A stretch of DNA of 64,000 nt from Oegoconia quadripuncta (lineage: Eukaryota; Arthropoda; Insecta; Lepidoptera; Autostichidae): contig OX438751.1 in the NCBI GenBank assembly GCA_949316235.1, positions 24,705,885 to 24,769,884 of the forward strand, read 5' to 3'. Made by a program: the position numbers and the translations under genes. The notes beneath the pieces are model-generated. The model worked only from the letters and a program-made list of their open reading frames with translations, was not told the origin of the DNA and ran no database searches. Below, one piece after another: positions 43,481 through 54,074 of the stretch (position 1 is its first letter; every line of letters begins with the position of its first letter).

Positions 43481-44854
43481 GAAAATAGTGTCAAGTTAAG
43501 CTTAGTCTGTAATATTTCATTAAAGCAAAATCTGAACATTAATACCCTTTCATTGTTCAAATCCAGAATCTGCATAATATGGAGGCACATCACTCCAGGA
43601 GCGGAAACATTACAGTCAACTAAAACAATGTGACAAACATAACAAAAGCTAATCTGCATAAAAATAAAAGTGGAAAAGCCTTCGCAATGACAAAAAGCGC
43701 CTCTATAATTTCCCTCCCGTAATCTCCTTTATGATTATGCACTCGTTTTTTTTTCAGCTTTTGAATTTTCCAGTTTAACGATTACATTAAAATCAGGGAG
43801 CACGTAAGGTTTGTTGGGGTTCCCTAATGGCGGCCATGTTAGTACGGGAAGAACGATAAACCTGGCGCAGATATTACATCGTCCATATAAACCAGAGCTT
43901 GAGACAAAAGCATTGCGTTTTTATACTTCATGTTTTTTATCAATCAGCCCTGCCAAAGAAATTATACAATACAATATTTCTTTATTTTTCTCTGCACTTA
44001 GTTTACAATTTTATTTTTATAAAATTATAAATACATAGGTTAAATTACTTGTGGAGACTGATGCCTGAGGTAGGCGTGAGCCTGATTCAGGATCACCAGA
44101 GCCCCAGTACAAGGATAGATAGATTCGTATTAATTAGGTACGTCTAGAGAGAGGTAAATAATACAGAGAAGTGATATAGTATAATCTGCAATTTATCGAG
44201 TAACTGTGATAACTATGAGAAATTATTAACTAGACAATACTCGAAGTTTGACAAGTTGTTCAGCATCTTTTTTCAAATTAGCCTTGCTGGACATAATTCA
44301 GAACCGGCGTATATAGTTGCTATCTTATAGAGGTATATTAGGGAGATAGATTTTGAATAACTAAGCCTAAGAAAAAACGATGGCTTAGTCTAGATTTTTT
44401 TAGAAAGGCCTATTATTAAAAACACTAACTGTTATTTAATTAGGTAGACTTTTGTTAAACACGTTAACTTATTGATGGATAAAAAACTAAGCATGTTATA
44501 GTTAGGCATGCATGTGTTTTTAGCTGAATATGTCCTCGAGCTGCATTGCTTAAGAAATAAAAATGAGAACTAATATTTTTATAATGATGATTTCCCTAAA
44601 TGTTTTGAATTTACAGAAATACCCATAAATTAAGCATTTTTTTTAAAGAAACACATTTTTCAACTTTGACCTTATTGGAAAAATATATAGGTACTTGTGT
44701 TTCTTACAAATGCTGGATTTTTAACATTTATTACTACATTTAGGAGTACAACACTATATTAAATGTTTCAAGAATGCGATCTAAACGTATTTTCCCTCGG
44801 CTATTTGTCAATTGGTGAAGCCAAGAAGAAATTATGATTATTAAGATACGGGGC
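43481..44854. other. Mostly unassigned sequence
   Basis: 43960-44040 looks like a minus-strand LINE tail (ATACAATACAATATTTCTTT). The rest is A+T-rich without recognised genes. Confidence 0.35.
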
Positions 44855-44857
44855 TGT

Positions 44858-44945
44858 ATCAAGCGTCTACCTTCAGCCTCATCTTTATTTAACATGAGGC
44901 GTGTTTGAGATCAAGCGCTAACCCATTGTGTATAAAAAAAAACGA
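44858..44945 (+). repeat. SINE-B 3' fragment
   Basis: CGTCTACCTTCAGCCTCATC, TTTAACATGAGGCGTGTTTG and CCATTGTGTATAAAAAAAAA. Confidence 0.75.
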
Positions 44946-45473
44946 AAACGAATGCGACTGCACCACGAGCGCTTCCGAGTGTAGCATTACTTATTTTTAG
45001 AAATAAAATAAGGTCTTCATGAAGCAACATATCCTATCTACAAATTATGTTTAGTAATTTCTTAAATATATTTGGTTTAACAATCTGATCTGAATGACGT
45101 TAGTATTTATGTTATTTAAGTTTAACTGAAATTTATCTATCTCGTGATATGCTCAGATTATGGTGTAAAGGAAAATATAACAAAATCCAACCAAGACCCT
45201 CCAAACAAATCATAAAAGTTAAACCTTAATTGTGTTGCCGAATGTACGTAAGATACTTTCCCTTCGTGTTGTGATAATAATTAATTACAGATGAACAGAT
45301 TACTAGCTTAAGATTCAGTGCCTTTACATTAAGAAAAATAAACAGATAACAATCTGAGGGTATCCTGAGGGATGGTCGCGTCATAGTTGTATTAGACGTT
45401 GACGGAGTTACAGTGCGTGACTCCACGACCTCGAATCGACGTGGGTCTCAAGGCAAAAGCGACTAGCGGTTAA

Positions 45474-45687
45474 TCTAATTAATATTATAAATGTGAAAGT
45501 TTGAATTGTTTTTTTGTTTATTGCTCAATCATAGCGAAATGGATAAACGGATTTGGATGAAATTTGGTATATAGGTAGAATATACCCTTGATAAAGACAT
45601 ATGATATTTTTTATCCCGATAATGTGAGTAGTTCCCGCGGGATAAGCTTTCCGCGATAAAGTTATGAAGCCGCGGGCGGAAAGCTAG
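45474..45687 (+). mobile_element. Short non-autonomous Helitron
   Basis: Starts TCTAATTAATATTATAAATG after an A and ends GGGCGGAAAGCTAG before a T. Insertion between A and T with 5'-TC and CTAG-3' ends is the Helitron rule. AGCTTTCCGC (45645-45654) and GCGGAAAGCT (45676-45685) form a stem overlapping the 3' end. The internal GGATAAACGGATTTGGATGA and TCCCGCGGGATAAGC are typical of lepidopteran mini-Helitrons. No target duplication, as expected; 214 bp. Confidence 0.9.
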
Positions 45688-45727
45688 TATTTAATATAAA
45701 TATGTAATTCAAAAAAACAAAAAAAGT

Positions 45728-46215
45728 TTGACCATCCACCTCCTGGCTCAATCATCAGATCCTCGACACCAAGTGCAATATATTGGACTCTTCAAAACGA
45801 ATCATATGAGCCCAAACTCGAGGGGTTTACGAGTAGCCACTGAAGATTTCCACCATCCACCTCCTGGCTCCAAGGTACCAAATTATAGTATTGTCATTCC
45901 AACTCAATTTAACCGATACACTTCTCGCCGAAAATTTAATTTCCATCCACATCACCTGGATGAGTGGAAGTCTACCACTGTACGTTTCTCAAGAAACTTC
46001 TTACCACGTACGACCACCCTGTGGAACGGACTTCCGGCAGCGGTATTCCCGAACGAGTACGACATTGGAACCTTCAAGAAACGAGCCTACACCTTCCTCA
46101 AAGGCTGGCAACGCATCTGTGACCCTTTTGGTGTTGCGGGTGTCCATGGGCGGCGGTGATTGCTTTCCATCAGGTGACCCGCATGCTCGTTTGCCGCCCT
46201 CTCATATAAAAAAAA
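45728..46215 (+). pseudogene. LINE C-terminal coding end plus 3' tail
   Basis: The frame to 46159 contains [60 protein letters not shown] and [11 protein letters not shown]. The pattern R-T-x-x-L-W-N-x-L-P-x-x-V-F-P, then F-K-x-x-x-x-x-x-L, is the usual end of Jockey/CR1-type ORF2. The stop is followed by about 50 bp (ATTGCTTTCCATCAGGTGAC, CGCCCTCTCA) and an A-tail. 5'-truncated copy; the last 110 bp recur at 13551-13697 and 29755-29880. Confidence 0.82.
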
Positions 46216-47317
46216 AAACTACATATACATACCAGTTTTTTTATTTATTTTGTTTACCATGAAACAAACAGTCGTTTATAAATAAATTCAAAACTTAAGA
46301 ACTAAATTTAGACCTATAGTTTCCACAATTTTTATGAACTTATAATTTAAGAAATATAAATAAATACCAAGTTTATTTCTATACAATTAGAAGACGGTTA
46401 ACATTGACTTTCAAGATTTGTTTGTTAGTCAGTCAATACTTTTTTCAACCTAGTTCGTCAATATTGCTATATTATCGGAATACATATTAACTAGCTTAAT
46501 TTAGATTATAAGAAAACACTGTTAAATTTTGGGAATAAAGTTATTATTATTACATTTAGTATTAGCAATGTAACTAATAGTTTCAAGGTTAGCAATATAA
46601 TAAAAGAAAATCTAAAAAAGTGGGAAAACAGACAGATGGAAAAGTATAAATATATGGATTGTAATTAGTTTCTTTATTGTAATGAACATGTAACGCTGTG
46701 AAGTTTGCTAAATAAAATAAATAAAATAAAAATAAAATAAATAAAATTAATGTCCAGCCACAACCATCACGTTTCCAAGTTTCAGTACAAGTGAAGCTAA
46801 TGAAAACGTGTTAAAAAAAGCGCACTAAAATCGGATCACGCATTACTGATATACATTAGGATAACGGGTGGACAAACACGCACACGCACATACAACACAC
46901 ACACACCGCCGTGAAACACAACACCTGTCGCTTTTCGAAACTTAAAAAATAAATAATGAAAAACACCGCCTCCGCTCATCGCTTAATCGTCGCTGTCATA
47001 TTTTTTTACAGAATCCGTGTTGTTTTTATTTCCCCCGGAGGTCGAGCTCATCCGGTATTCCGAATGAATACCGCCTCACTAGTTGCCGTCACTTGCGAAA
47101 CGACCCACTCTGGCCCTTTGTCAATTTACCACATCCTCCCCGCTTCGCACTCTGCATTCCCAAGGACTAGGTAGAAGATTCTTTTTGAAATTGTCACTTT
47201 TTAAATTTGGAATTCCTAGAATTCGAATTTTAGAAAGGTTGCCCCTGGCTGTGATTTAAGTAATCCAGGTAATGTTTGCGGTGCAAGTTATTTCGGACTA
47301 CTTGGTTAGAATTCAAC
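46216..47317. other. Unassigned sequence with (AAATA)n tail
   Basis: 46670-46750 resembles a LINE end (TTTCTTTATTGTAATGAACA followed by AATAAAATAAA repeats). 46870-46910 is CA-rich. 46956-47174 is an open frame of 72 codons without a recognisable domain. Confidence 0.4.
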
Positions 47318-47640
47318 CGCTTCCGTGGCTCAATATAAACAACATTGGGTATACGATTCGGAGGTCACGGGTTCGATCCCCAGCGGGGTACAAGTTTAAG
47401 TACTCAGTTTGGTTGGTGGTAGGGCATTTTAAATGTACGCCTGGCTAGCTACCACCATCTTATCTAAATCTTCCGCCAAGCAGCAATGTTAATAGCATTG
47501 TTGTGTTCAGGTTGTCAGAGATAAGATAACCAGTCCCTCAAATGTGTTTGGGTTTCCGGAACGCTTCCACCTTCGACCTCGTCTTCACTTAACATCAGGT
47601 GTGATTGAGGTCAAGTTCGAACCCGTCGTGCATAAAAAAA
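47318..47640 (+). mobile_element. SINE-B, near full-length
   Basis: CCGCTTCCGTGGCTCAATAT head, GTCACGGGTTCGATCCCCAG B box, and the full body to CGTCGTGCATAAAAAAA. Confidence 0.9.
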
Positions 47641-48329
47641 TAAAATTTTGATGTATGGCAAACTTTAACTGATTTTGTACGAACAAACGTATTTGTCGCC
47701 TCTTAAATATTTACCAAAAATATACATTTATTTTTGTCAAGTCGCTCACCATATTTATGTCCTCTGCTATAAATTCGGCAGCTATAAAAGCCCACCACTG
47801 GACATAATGACAGGACAGTTAAGGCAGTGCCTAACCTATTAAATTGTAAGCATTTCCTCGAAATGCATTATCAAGACAGCTGTTTAATACTGATGTAAAC
47901 TGAAATATTCTAAATGAATATTACTGTAAGAATAAGTATTTATTTTGTAGTTGTATTTATGTCGTTTAATAAGCAAATTTGCCCGACAAAACGCTGTGCA
48001 CGCCAGTGGCCTCTCCCATGGAACTATTTGGCGATTTTATGGCGACGTTGTCTTAAGCGCTAGGCGAACTGGACGGGTCTTAGATTTTTCTGGGAGGTAG
48101 CTCCAGACCAGTGACGCTACGTTATGTGCTCATTATATAAATGAGATAATTTTAACAGAAAGCCAAGTAGGTTACATAAAAGAAATCAAATTGTTGAAAA
48201 TAACAGCCAGAGTAGTCATATTTAGAACAGTGTTGTTTTACAGCTTATCAAATTAGTGACTAGTCAGCATACGTTTGCGTACTTGTACAATACAAATCTA
48301 TGTACAGGTCTCTGCAAATACTATTGAAG
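47641..48329. other. Non-coding, no gene seen
   Basis: No repeat family or coding signal recognised. Confidence 0.35.
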
Positions 48330-48334
48330 TTGCA

Positions 48335-48446
48335 AATAGCACGATGGTCCTATGGTCTATATTAGAATGGTCCTATTCTATTCGCTATTGTTTATTTAGA
48401 TTCATGACTTCTCTGGTATTTTCACCCCATTAAGTTGTCGACGACG
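48335..48446 (+). repeat. Unnamed repeat preceding SINE-A, copy 1
   Basis: AATGGTCCTATTCTATTCGC, TATTGTTTATTTAGATTCAT and TTCTCTGGTATTTTCACCCC match the reverse strand of 63790-63885. Confidence 0.75.
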
Positions 48447-48448
48447 GA

Positions 48449-48865
48449 CTGTTTGGTGTAGTGGTTAGCAACTCTGACCGCTATACCAAAAGGTTGCAGG
48501 TTCGAATCTCGTTAAGGGCATATTTTTGTGTGATGAATACGGACATGTGTACCCTAGTTATGTATGTTTTCATTTATAATAAGTATTTATTTACAAAAAC
48601 AAATATATTTATATCGTAAATCAACCATCTGGTATCCACAACCTCTCGAGTTTCTTGCTGGTTCTTCTCAGGGGTAAATTGCCTTTTGAACAAGCAGTAG
48701 CTTTAAAAATGTAAAATCTGACTATTTTAAGTGTACCCTGTGTACCTACAAAATAAAGCATTTTTTGATTTTGATTTTGATTTTTGAAAACACAAGCCTA
48801 TAGTTGCTTACCGTGGAAAGTGGCGCTGTGTGTATGTGTAAGGATATTTATTTATTTATTATTAT
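48449..48865 (+). mobile_element. SINE-A copy split by a LINE family 1 tail
   Basis: Head GGACTGTTTGGTGTAGTGGT, B box GGTTGCAGGTTCGAATCTCG, body to GGTATCCACAACCTCTCGAG. The body resumes at 48790 with ACACAAGCCTATAGTTGCTT. The inserted tail lies at 48640-48790. Confidence 0.88.
48640..48790 (+). mobile_element. LINE family 1 tail inserted in SINE-A
   Basis: CTCGAGTTTCTTGCTGGTTC, GGGTAAATTGCCTTTTGAAC, GTACCTACAAAATAAAGCAT and (GATTTT)n. CACAA(C/A) near both junctions may be a short target duplication. Confidence 0.88.
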
Positions 48866-49264
48866 TTATTAAATGATTAAAGCCAGATTTTTACTAATAG
48901 ATTTTGAACTCCCCAAGCCTGAGAAGTTACTCTCAGCTAGACATAGGAATCGATCCAAACGACACAAATAACTTATTGTGAACTGTTATTTTTCTTTTCT
49001 TTAACATAAAGTACCCTTGTTTACGTCTGTCTGTTCATTTTTCATGTCGACACCAAAGCGATGACATCAAACAGTCGGTTTGTAAACAAGTTGCCAAGTT
49101 GCGATGGTGCTCCTTTATTATAATGTTTCGCTTCTATTTCAAGTAACGTTCTGATAATGGTTTTGCCCATTTCACACTCAAATACTGTGAATTTGTTATT
49201 ATGAAACCAAAAAAAACAGTTTGAAATATCACACATTGAAATCAAGCCACTGTTGTGTTGATTA

Positions 49265-49625
49265 CAGTGCACTTTCAAAGATATATCGCCCTAATTCTTA
49301 ATAAAAGTACTAGGCTAGCAGACGTAACTAAGAGGTTAGATGTCCCACCCGGCACATGCCACTATAAGTTGCTGGATACAGGCCGCTTCCAACCGGTCGC
49401 TTTGAAATCTATTGGAGAACGGATGATGGAGTACCTTTCATACTATTTCATAAAAAAATCGCCCTAATTCTTAAAAAAAGTACCAGGGTAGCAGACGTAA
49501 CTAAGAGGTTAGATGTCCCACTCGGCACATGCTACTGCCACTACCAGTGGATGCAGATCGCTTCCAACCGGTGGCTTTGAAAATCTATTGGGGAACGGAT
49601 GATGGAGTACCTTTCATACTTTAAA
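49265..49625 (+). repeat. Tandem duplicate of a ~185-bp unit
   Basis: Unit 1 (about 49276-49455) and unit 2 (about 49461-49620) share ATCGCCCTAATTCTTA, GCAGACGTAACTAAGAGGTT, AGATGTCCCA, CGCTTCCAACCGGT and GGATGATGGAGTACCTTTCA. Each ends in an A-rich stretch. This looks like head-to-tail copies of a retroelement 3' end. Confidence 0.82.
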
Positions 49626-50089
49626 AAAAAAACCAATGTATTTTATAAGTACGATTGTATCGACATTATTATAAAGGCTACGGCAGTACACAGTCAGCTG
49701 CAGAGAAACATGACATCTTACTACTTGCAGTCATAACGATAACGCGTCATATTTCTTTGTAATTAACAGTACCGACTTGTTTCTTTTCTGTGTGGTGACT
49801 GGTATAGGTAGAACAACGACTGGGAGCAGACATATTGGATTATGTCTATAAGTGTTATCTTGATGATCCACTTCTATCTTAAAATATGAAAATATGTCAT
49901 AAAAATTTCGTTTCAGTTGAATCATGGACATATAAATAGTTATAGACCGAACGTAAACTTTAAACAGCGTATCCTGTTTCCATACAAACGTATTGCCATG
50001 AGGCTCTGACGAATGAGTAAATATTTCTAATTATGTGGTTTATCAGATTACTTATTTAATAATACCGTGATTAACAGTTAAACGTTAAC

Positions 50090-50360
50090 TGTTGGGGTAC
50101 AGACTCCTCTCATTGAGAGAGGGCATGGGCCCAGCGCGGATCCACACATAAATCCAGCAGGATTTGTGTCAGATTAGTGACCACCTGACAGTCAGTGTCC
50201 TTAATTCACCCCTGTAGCCACCGATTTGGCATCATGGTTACCTTTAATTGAAAAACAACCAGGACCGACAATTTCAGGGCCCAATGCTACTACTAGTAAC
50301 ACATCCTTGGGCTGATTGGACCAGACGTTGCCAGACGAATACGACTGCATCAGCTTGACT
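50090..50360 (+). repeat. Old repeat related to 7040-7250
   Basis: Shared blocks include GTGACCACCTGACAGTCAGT-type text and ACGACTGCA near the end. Class unknown. Confidence 0.4.
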
Positions 50361-50394
50361 AATACCTTGTAAGTATTTAGTTGGTCATCATCAT

Positions 50395-50665
50395 CATATC
50401 AGCCGAAAGATGTCCACTGCTGAACAAAGGCCTCCCCCAAAGATCTCCACAACGATCAGTCCTGCGCTGCCTGCATCCAGCGGATTCCGCGATCTTTGCC
50501 AAATCGTCCGTTCCGGTGCGTGTTCGCCACTCGAGAACCTTTCCGCCGCAACAGCCGATGCTCTAAAGAGCAATGTGCTCCGCCCGCAGCCACTTAAATT
50601 TGCCAATTCTTCGGTCTAAATCGGTCATCTTGATTCTTCTGCAGATCTCCTCATTTCGTTTATAC
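50395..50665 (-). pseudogene. RTE-like LINE fragment
   Basis: Homologous by eye to 59350-59650 (AGCCGAAAGATGTCCACTGC, CCTCCCCCAAAGATCTCCAC, TCCTGCGCTGCCTGCATCCA, CCGGTGCGTGTTCGCCACTC). Read on the minus strand this is the region after the conserved WAGH block of the abundant insect LINE. Several indels; dead. Confidence 0.75.
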
Positions 50666-50679
50666 TTTGTAAGTATATA

Positions 50680-51102
50680 TTGGGTGTTTACCTATGAAAC
50701 TGGAGTTTTTTTCCTTCGTTAATCATATGTACCAATTCCTGCGATTTTCAAAGCTATATCCAAATTTGTTTTTTATTTGGAAAATGGAATATTATTTCAA
50801 GGTTTCACATGAAATATTTTTTAATTTCTGGGCTAAATCACATAGTAAAAAAAATTTTTAACAGAGCTCTTTTCATGTGCTTCCCATAATCATTTCTTAG
50901 ATTTGCTGAAACTTTTATAAAGCGCGTTACTTTTAAAAATTAACGCTGCCTATACTTAACTTAATATTATCCGATAATACACACAAAGTTTAGCTAAATT
51001 TGGATTTGCCGTCCCTCAAAAAAATCAAAAATGTTTGTATGGAGAAAACAGTCTTAATAAAATTCTTCATATAAAACGCCAATTTCATAGGTAAGGACCT
51101 AA
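50680..51102. mobile_element. Mariner-type MITE, copy 3 (best preserved)
   Basis: Left end TTGGGTGTTTACCTATGAAA; right end on the minus strand TTAGGTCCTTACCTATGAAA. TA flanks both sides. About 30 bp of imperfect TIR, 423 bp total, non-coding. Confidence 0.9.
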
Positions 51103-51423
51103 TATAAGAAGTCCCGTGAATGACATTAGTTTAATGTGATACACGTTGGATACACGTCGCTTATTGCATAAGCATATTTAATGCAGGTCTGCTACTGTTT
51201 ATAAGTCTATGGATTTGACAAAAGCATACCAATACACAATATAACAAGACATAACACAAAATTCATCTTCATGTATCGACCCCCATCCCTCACGATACAG
51301 TTTCATTATTTACGAAGTGGTTTCGTTGGAATCAAGAACTACCCTAAGGGAAGACGTATAGACGTTTTACTATAATTTATTTTCTTTCACTTTACTTACT
51401 ATATCCCGGGCTAATGGCTCTAT

Positions 51424-51490
51424 GGTTGGGAAACCGATGACTGAAGTTAAGCAAGGTATAATACGGTCAGAATGTGGGTAGATGATCGGT
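51424..51490 (+). repeat. 5S rRNA-like fragment, copy 2
   Basis: Nearly identical to 43069-43136 (one substitution seen, GGATAG/GGGTAG), with the same downstream junction to ACACATTTTTT and a reversed SINE-B. Confidence 0.65.
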
Positions 51491-51496
51491 ACACAT

Positions 51497-51805
51497 TTTT
51501 TAAATTTCTTTTAAACACAATGGATCATGAATCGACCTCCATCACACCTGTAGTTAAGTGAAGATGAGGCTGAGCGTACTGACCCAGAAACCCAATCTTC
51601 ATTGGGAGACTGGCTATTTTATATCTGACAACCGGAGCACAACAATGCGTTATATTAGATAAGATGTGGTAGCTAGCCAGGCAGACATTTAAAATGCCCT
51701 ACCACTAACCAAACCGAGTACTAAAGAAGTGCCTCGCTGAGGATCGAACCCGTAACGTCGGATTTGTAAATTTTTATGATGTAAATGTTGGGTAACGGAG
51801 CCGGT
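51497..51805 (-). mobile_element. SINE-B copy
   Basis: Plus strand AAACACAATGGATCATGAAT, CTGACCCAGAAACCCAATCT, TAGCTAGCCAGGCAGACATT and GCTGAGGATCGAACCCGTAA, with internal deletions. Confidence 0.83.
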
Positions 51806-51956
51806 TGAAAATGTCTTTAGCGTCCAGCACACACATTTAATTGTAATAATAAAATAAAAATGAATAAATAATTTTTTCAGACAGAAATCGATTAATTCCT
51901 AATTTTGTTCTAAATATAAAAGAAAACGTTTTTTTATGCACAACGTGTTGGTACAC

Positions 51957-52617
51957 CTCTGTGTCCTCTCTTTCCTTTTTATAATTCCGCGGGTCAAGTA
52001 TCTCGGCGCGCCTGTCAAATTTTCGAAAATACCTGCGGTGTTAAAAACGTTTATAGATACTCTTCTACTGGGTGTATTTGTAATCTGTGAAAAGCTATAG
52101 CTACGGGAATATATTATCTATGGATATAATGAATGAACACTACTACAGCTATAATACAAAAAATCAGAAAAACGTTACGAGTTGTAATATGTAGGTATAC
52201 CTATATCCACGATTTAATTGGTATTTTTACGGAAAGTACAGATTTATTTCATGTTTTTCTTAAAAAAACGGGTAATTCAATAAATTGTTATGAGAATTGG
52301 AAGCTCTATGGCCAGGTTCCTAAGCCTGTTCTAATAAAAAACAGTAGTTGGAATTCTATGCCTATACTCCCACCCACAGAGAAAAAAAATATTTTCGCAA
52401 ATACAGACTAAATATCATAGCTAACATGACATGGCGCACATTATTGGATGCGGAATTTAATAGAGAACAAGTTCAAACACAGTCCAAAGGAATTGGAACT
52501 CTATAATCATTACAATTGAGAGTTGAAAGTCGGGTATACCGCCGACACCGATCGGTGTTCGCGAGTGTTGAAGGTATAAAAGTATTTTGGACACCGATCG
52601 GTGTCGGCGTCCGCCTA
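51957..52617 (+). mobile_element. Unknown element X, copy 2
   Basis: Begins CCTCTGTGTCCTCTCTTTCC and ends near GGTGTCGGCGTCCGCCTACA. A 92-codon frame (52133-52411) fills the middle. The palindrome GACACCGATCGGTGTC is complete at 52590-52605 and has one changed base at 52544-52559. Between the two lies GGTATAAAAGTATTTT, a good TATA-box context directed out of the element to the right. The host SINE-B gives an independent boundary on both sides. Confidence 0.78.
52133..52411 (+). CDS. Small frame of element X, copy 2
   Basis: 92 residues, starting MNTTTAIIQKIRKTLRVVIC and ending LPPTEKKNIFANTD. Just downstream, in another frame, KYRLNIIANMTWRTLLDAEF leads to a stop near 52507. Both copies have the same run of eight A at the point where the frames would join, so the ancestral ORF may have continued across that run. 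I recognise no domain. The lack of frame upstream of the first Met suggests a 5'-truncated or exonic piece. It could be transposon-encoded or a captured gene fragment. Confidence 0.35.
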   Translation: MNTTTAIIQKIRKTLRVVICRYTYIHDLIGIFTESTDLFHVFLKKTGNSINCYENWKLYGQVPKPVLIKNSSWNSMPILPPTEKKNIFANTD

Positions 52618-52665
52618 CAGGTTAATTACACCTGATGTTAAGTGAACGTACGTTCGAACTACGTA

Positions 52666-53184
52666 TTATACAGCCGGAAAAAGAGGGGACACGCACACAA
52701 AAACTGCCTCACGTCACCTCTCCAAAGACTGATCTCTCCAGACATTGCTTAACTTCGCTAATCGAAATCAAATATCAAACACGACTGGGCCACGAGTGCA
52801 TTAAGTATTGTAATGGAAACAAAGCCCTGCGTAATCCTATACAATGCCTTTACTTTCACCTATCAAGAGAACTGACGCGAGAAGAGTCGCTCTACATTTT
52901 CATGTGTTTATCAAATATGGAAGGGGAGTGTCACAGTCGCAGTTAGGGTTAAGGTACCTACTCAGTTGAATTGCAAATTTAAACATGACTCCGCTTCATC
53001 CCTGCCGCGGTCTTCCCTTGCGGCTTCTTATTCCTGTGTACAAATAGTACAGTTGTGTTAGATTTTGGATATTGTGTATTCGATTTTTGTTATTTGATTT
53101 AGGTATTTCAATGTTTGGTTGCCTTTGTTTGGATTGTATTGGGTGTTTTATTTTATTGTGTTTAACAACTTCTATGTTGTTTGT
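52666..53184. other. Unassigned sequence
   Basis: A plus-strand frame of 103 codons (52635-52946) has no recognisable domain and begins inside SINE-B text, so it is probably not a gene. Confidence 0.35.
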
Positions 53185-53187
53185 TCT

Positions 53188-53385
53188 TTTTTTTTTATGC
53201 ACAACGGGTTGGTACTTGACCTCAATCACACCTGATATAAAGTGAAGATGAGGTCGAAGGTGGAAGCGTATTGACCCGGAAACCCCAACACATTTGGGGG
53301 ACTGGCTATCTCTGACAACCGGAACACAACAATGCTAATAACATTGCTGCTTGGCGGCAGATTTAGATAAGATGGTCACCAACCA
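53188..53385 (-). repeat. SINE-B 3' half
   Basis: Plus strand TTATGCACAACGGGTTGGTA, CTGACAACCGGAACACAACA, GGCGGCAGATTTAGATAAGA, cut at GATGGT. Confidence 0.85.
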
Positions 53386-53664
53386 AATTTCTCAGAATAA
53401 ATTCTATAGAACTATAGTAATTTTGAAAATAGGTTCATGTCAAAAATCTTAATTCAGAAACTTCATAGATTTGCGGAGAATAATAGAGTAAAGGATAACA
53501 TACATACGTAACGTCACCAAAAGGTCGTCCAAATACAGTCAAAATAATAGAATTACATGAGGATTTGGATAGTTCAAACATTACAATTTCAAATTTGAAT
53601 CCACGATTTATCTTTCACAATACGTTTGACTTTTAATAGAGTAAAATTCTCCATCTATATGTAT

Positions 53665-53677
53665 ATATATAGCTATT

Positions 53678-53716
<39 letters not shown>

Positions 53717-54032
53717 AAATGTATGGTTTTAGTTTTTGTTTATTCAATAAGTAATTGATTATGTAGGTATTTCATATCTGCATCCGTATTTTGCACAACC
53801 TGTCTGTTCTATAAAATTATACTCCTACGCCCAAAGGTTGCCTGGAAGAGATCGCTCTTAGTGATAAGGCCGCCTAATTGTGCTCTTTTCAGTATTGTGC
53901 TTAGTAAAATGTATGTTCTCCTTGTGTGCAATAAAGTGTATTTGTATTGTATTGTACTGTACTGTACTGTACTGTACTGTACTGTACTGTACTGTACTGT
54001 ACTGTACTGTATTGTACTGTATTGTATTGTAA
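53665..54032 (+). mobile_element. LINE family 2 3' UTR with expanded tail
   Basis: ATGTATGGTTTTAGTTTTTG, GTAGGTATTTCATATCTGCA, GAGATCGCTCTTAGTGATAA and GTGCAATAAAGTGTATTTGT match the 3' UTR at 24955-25240 in opposite orientation. The tail changes from ATTGT to about ten TACTG units. A (TA)n tract is at 53685-53712. Confidence 0.85.
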
Positions 54033-54074
54033 AATTAAACAGGGCGATTTTGAATTCATGTAATTTCAATTAAC

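Larger units (their letters stand above)
51928..52665 (-). repeat. SINE-B 3' scrap split by element X
   Basis: Left piece TTTTTTATGCACAACGTGTT (51931-51950 region); right piece AATTACACCTGATGTTAAGT (52622-52643). They are contiguous in SINE-B apart from about 10 bp, so element X inserted here. Confidence 0.7.

Noticed and set aside
53809..54069. Frames with repeated YCTVL or QYSTV peptides
   Set aside because: These are translations of the TACTG/ATTGT pentanucleotide array, not proteins; the same applies at 57977-58337.
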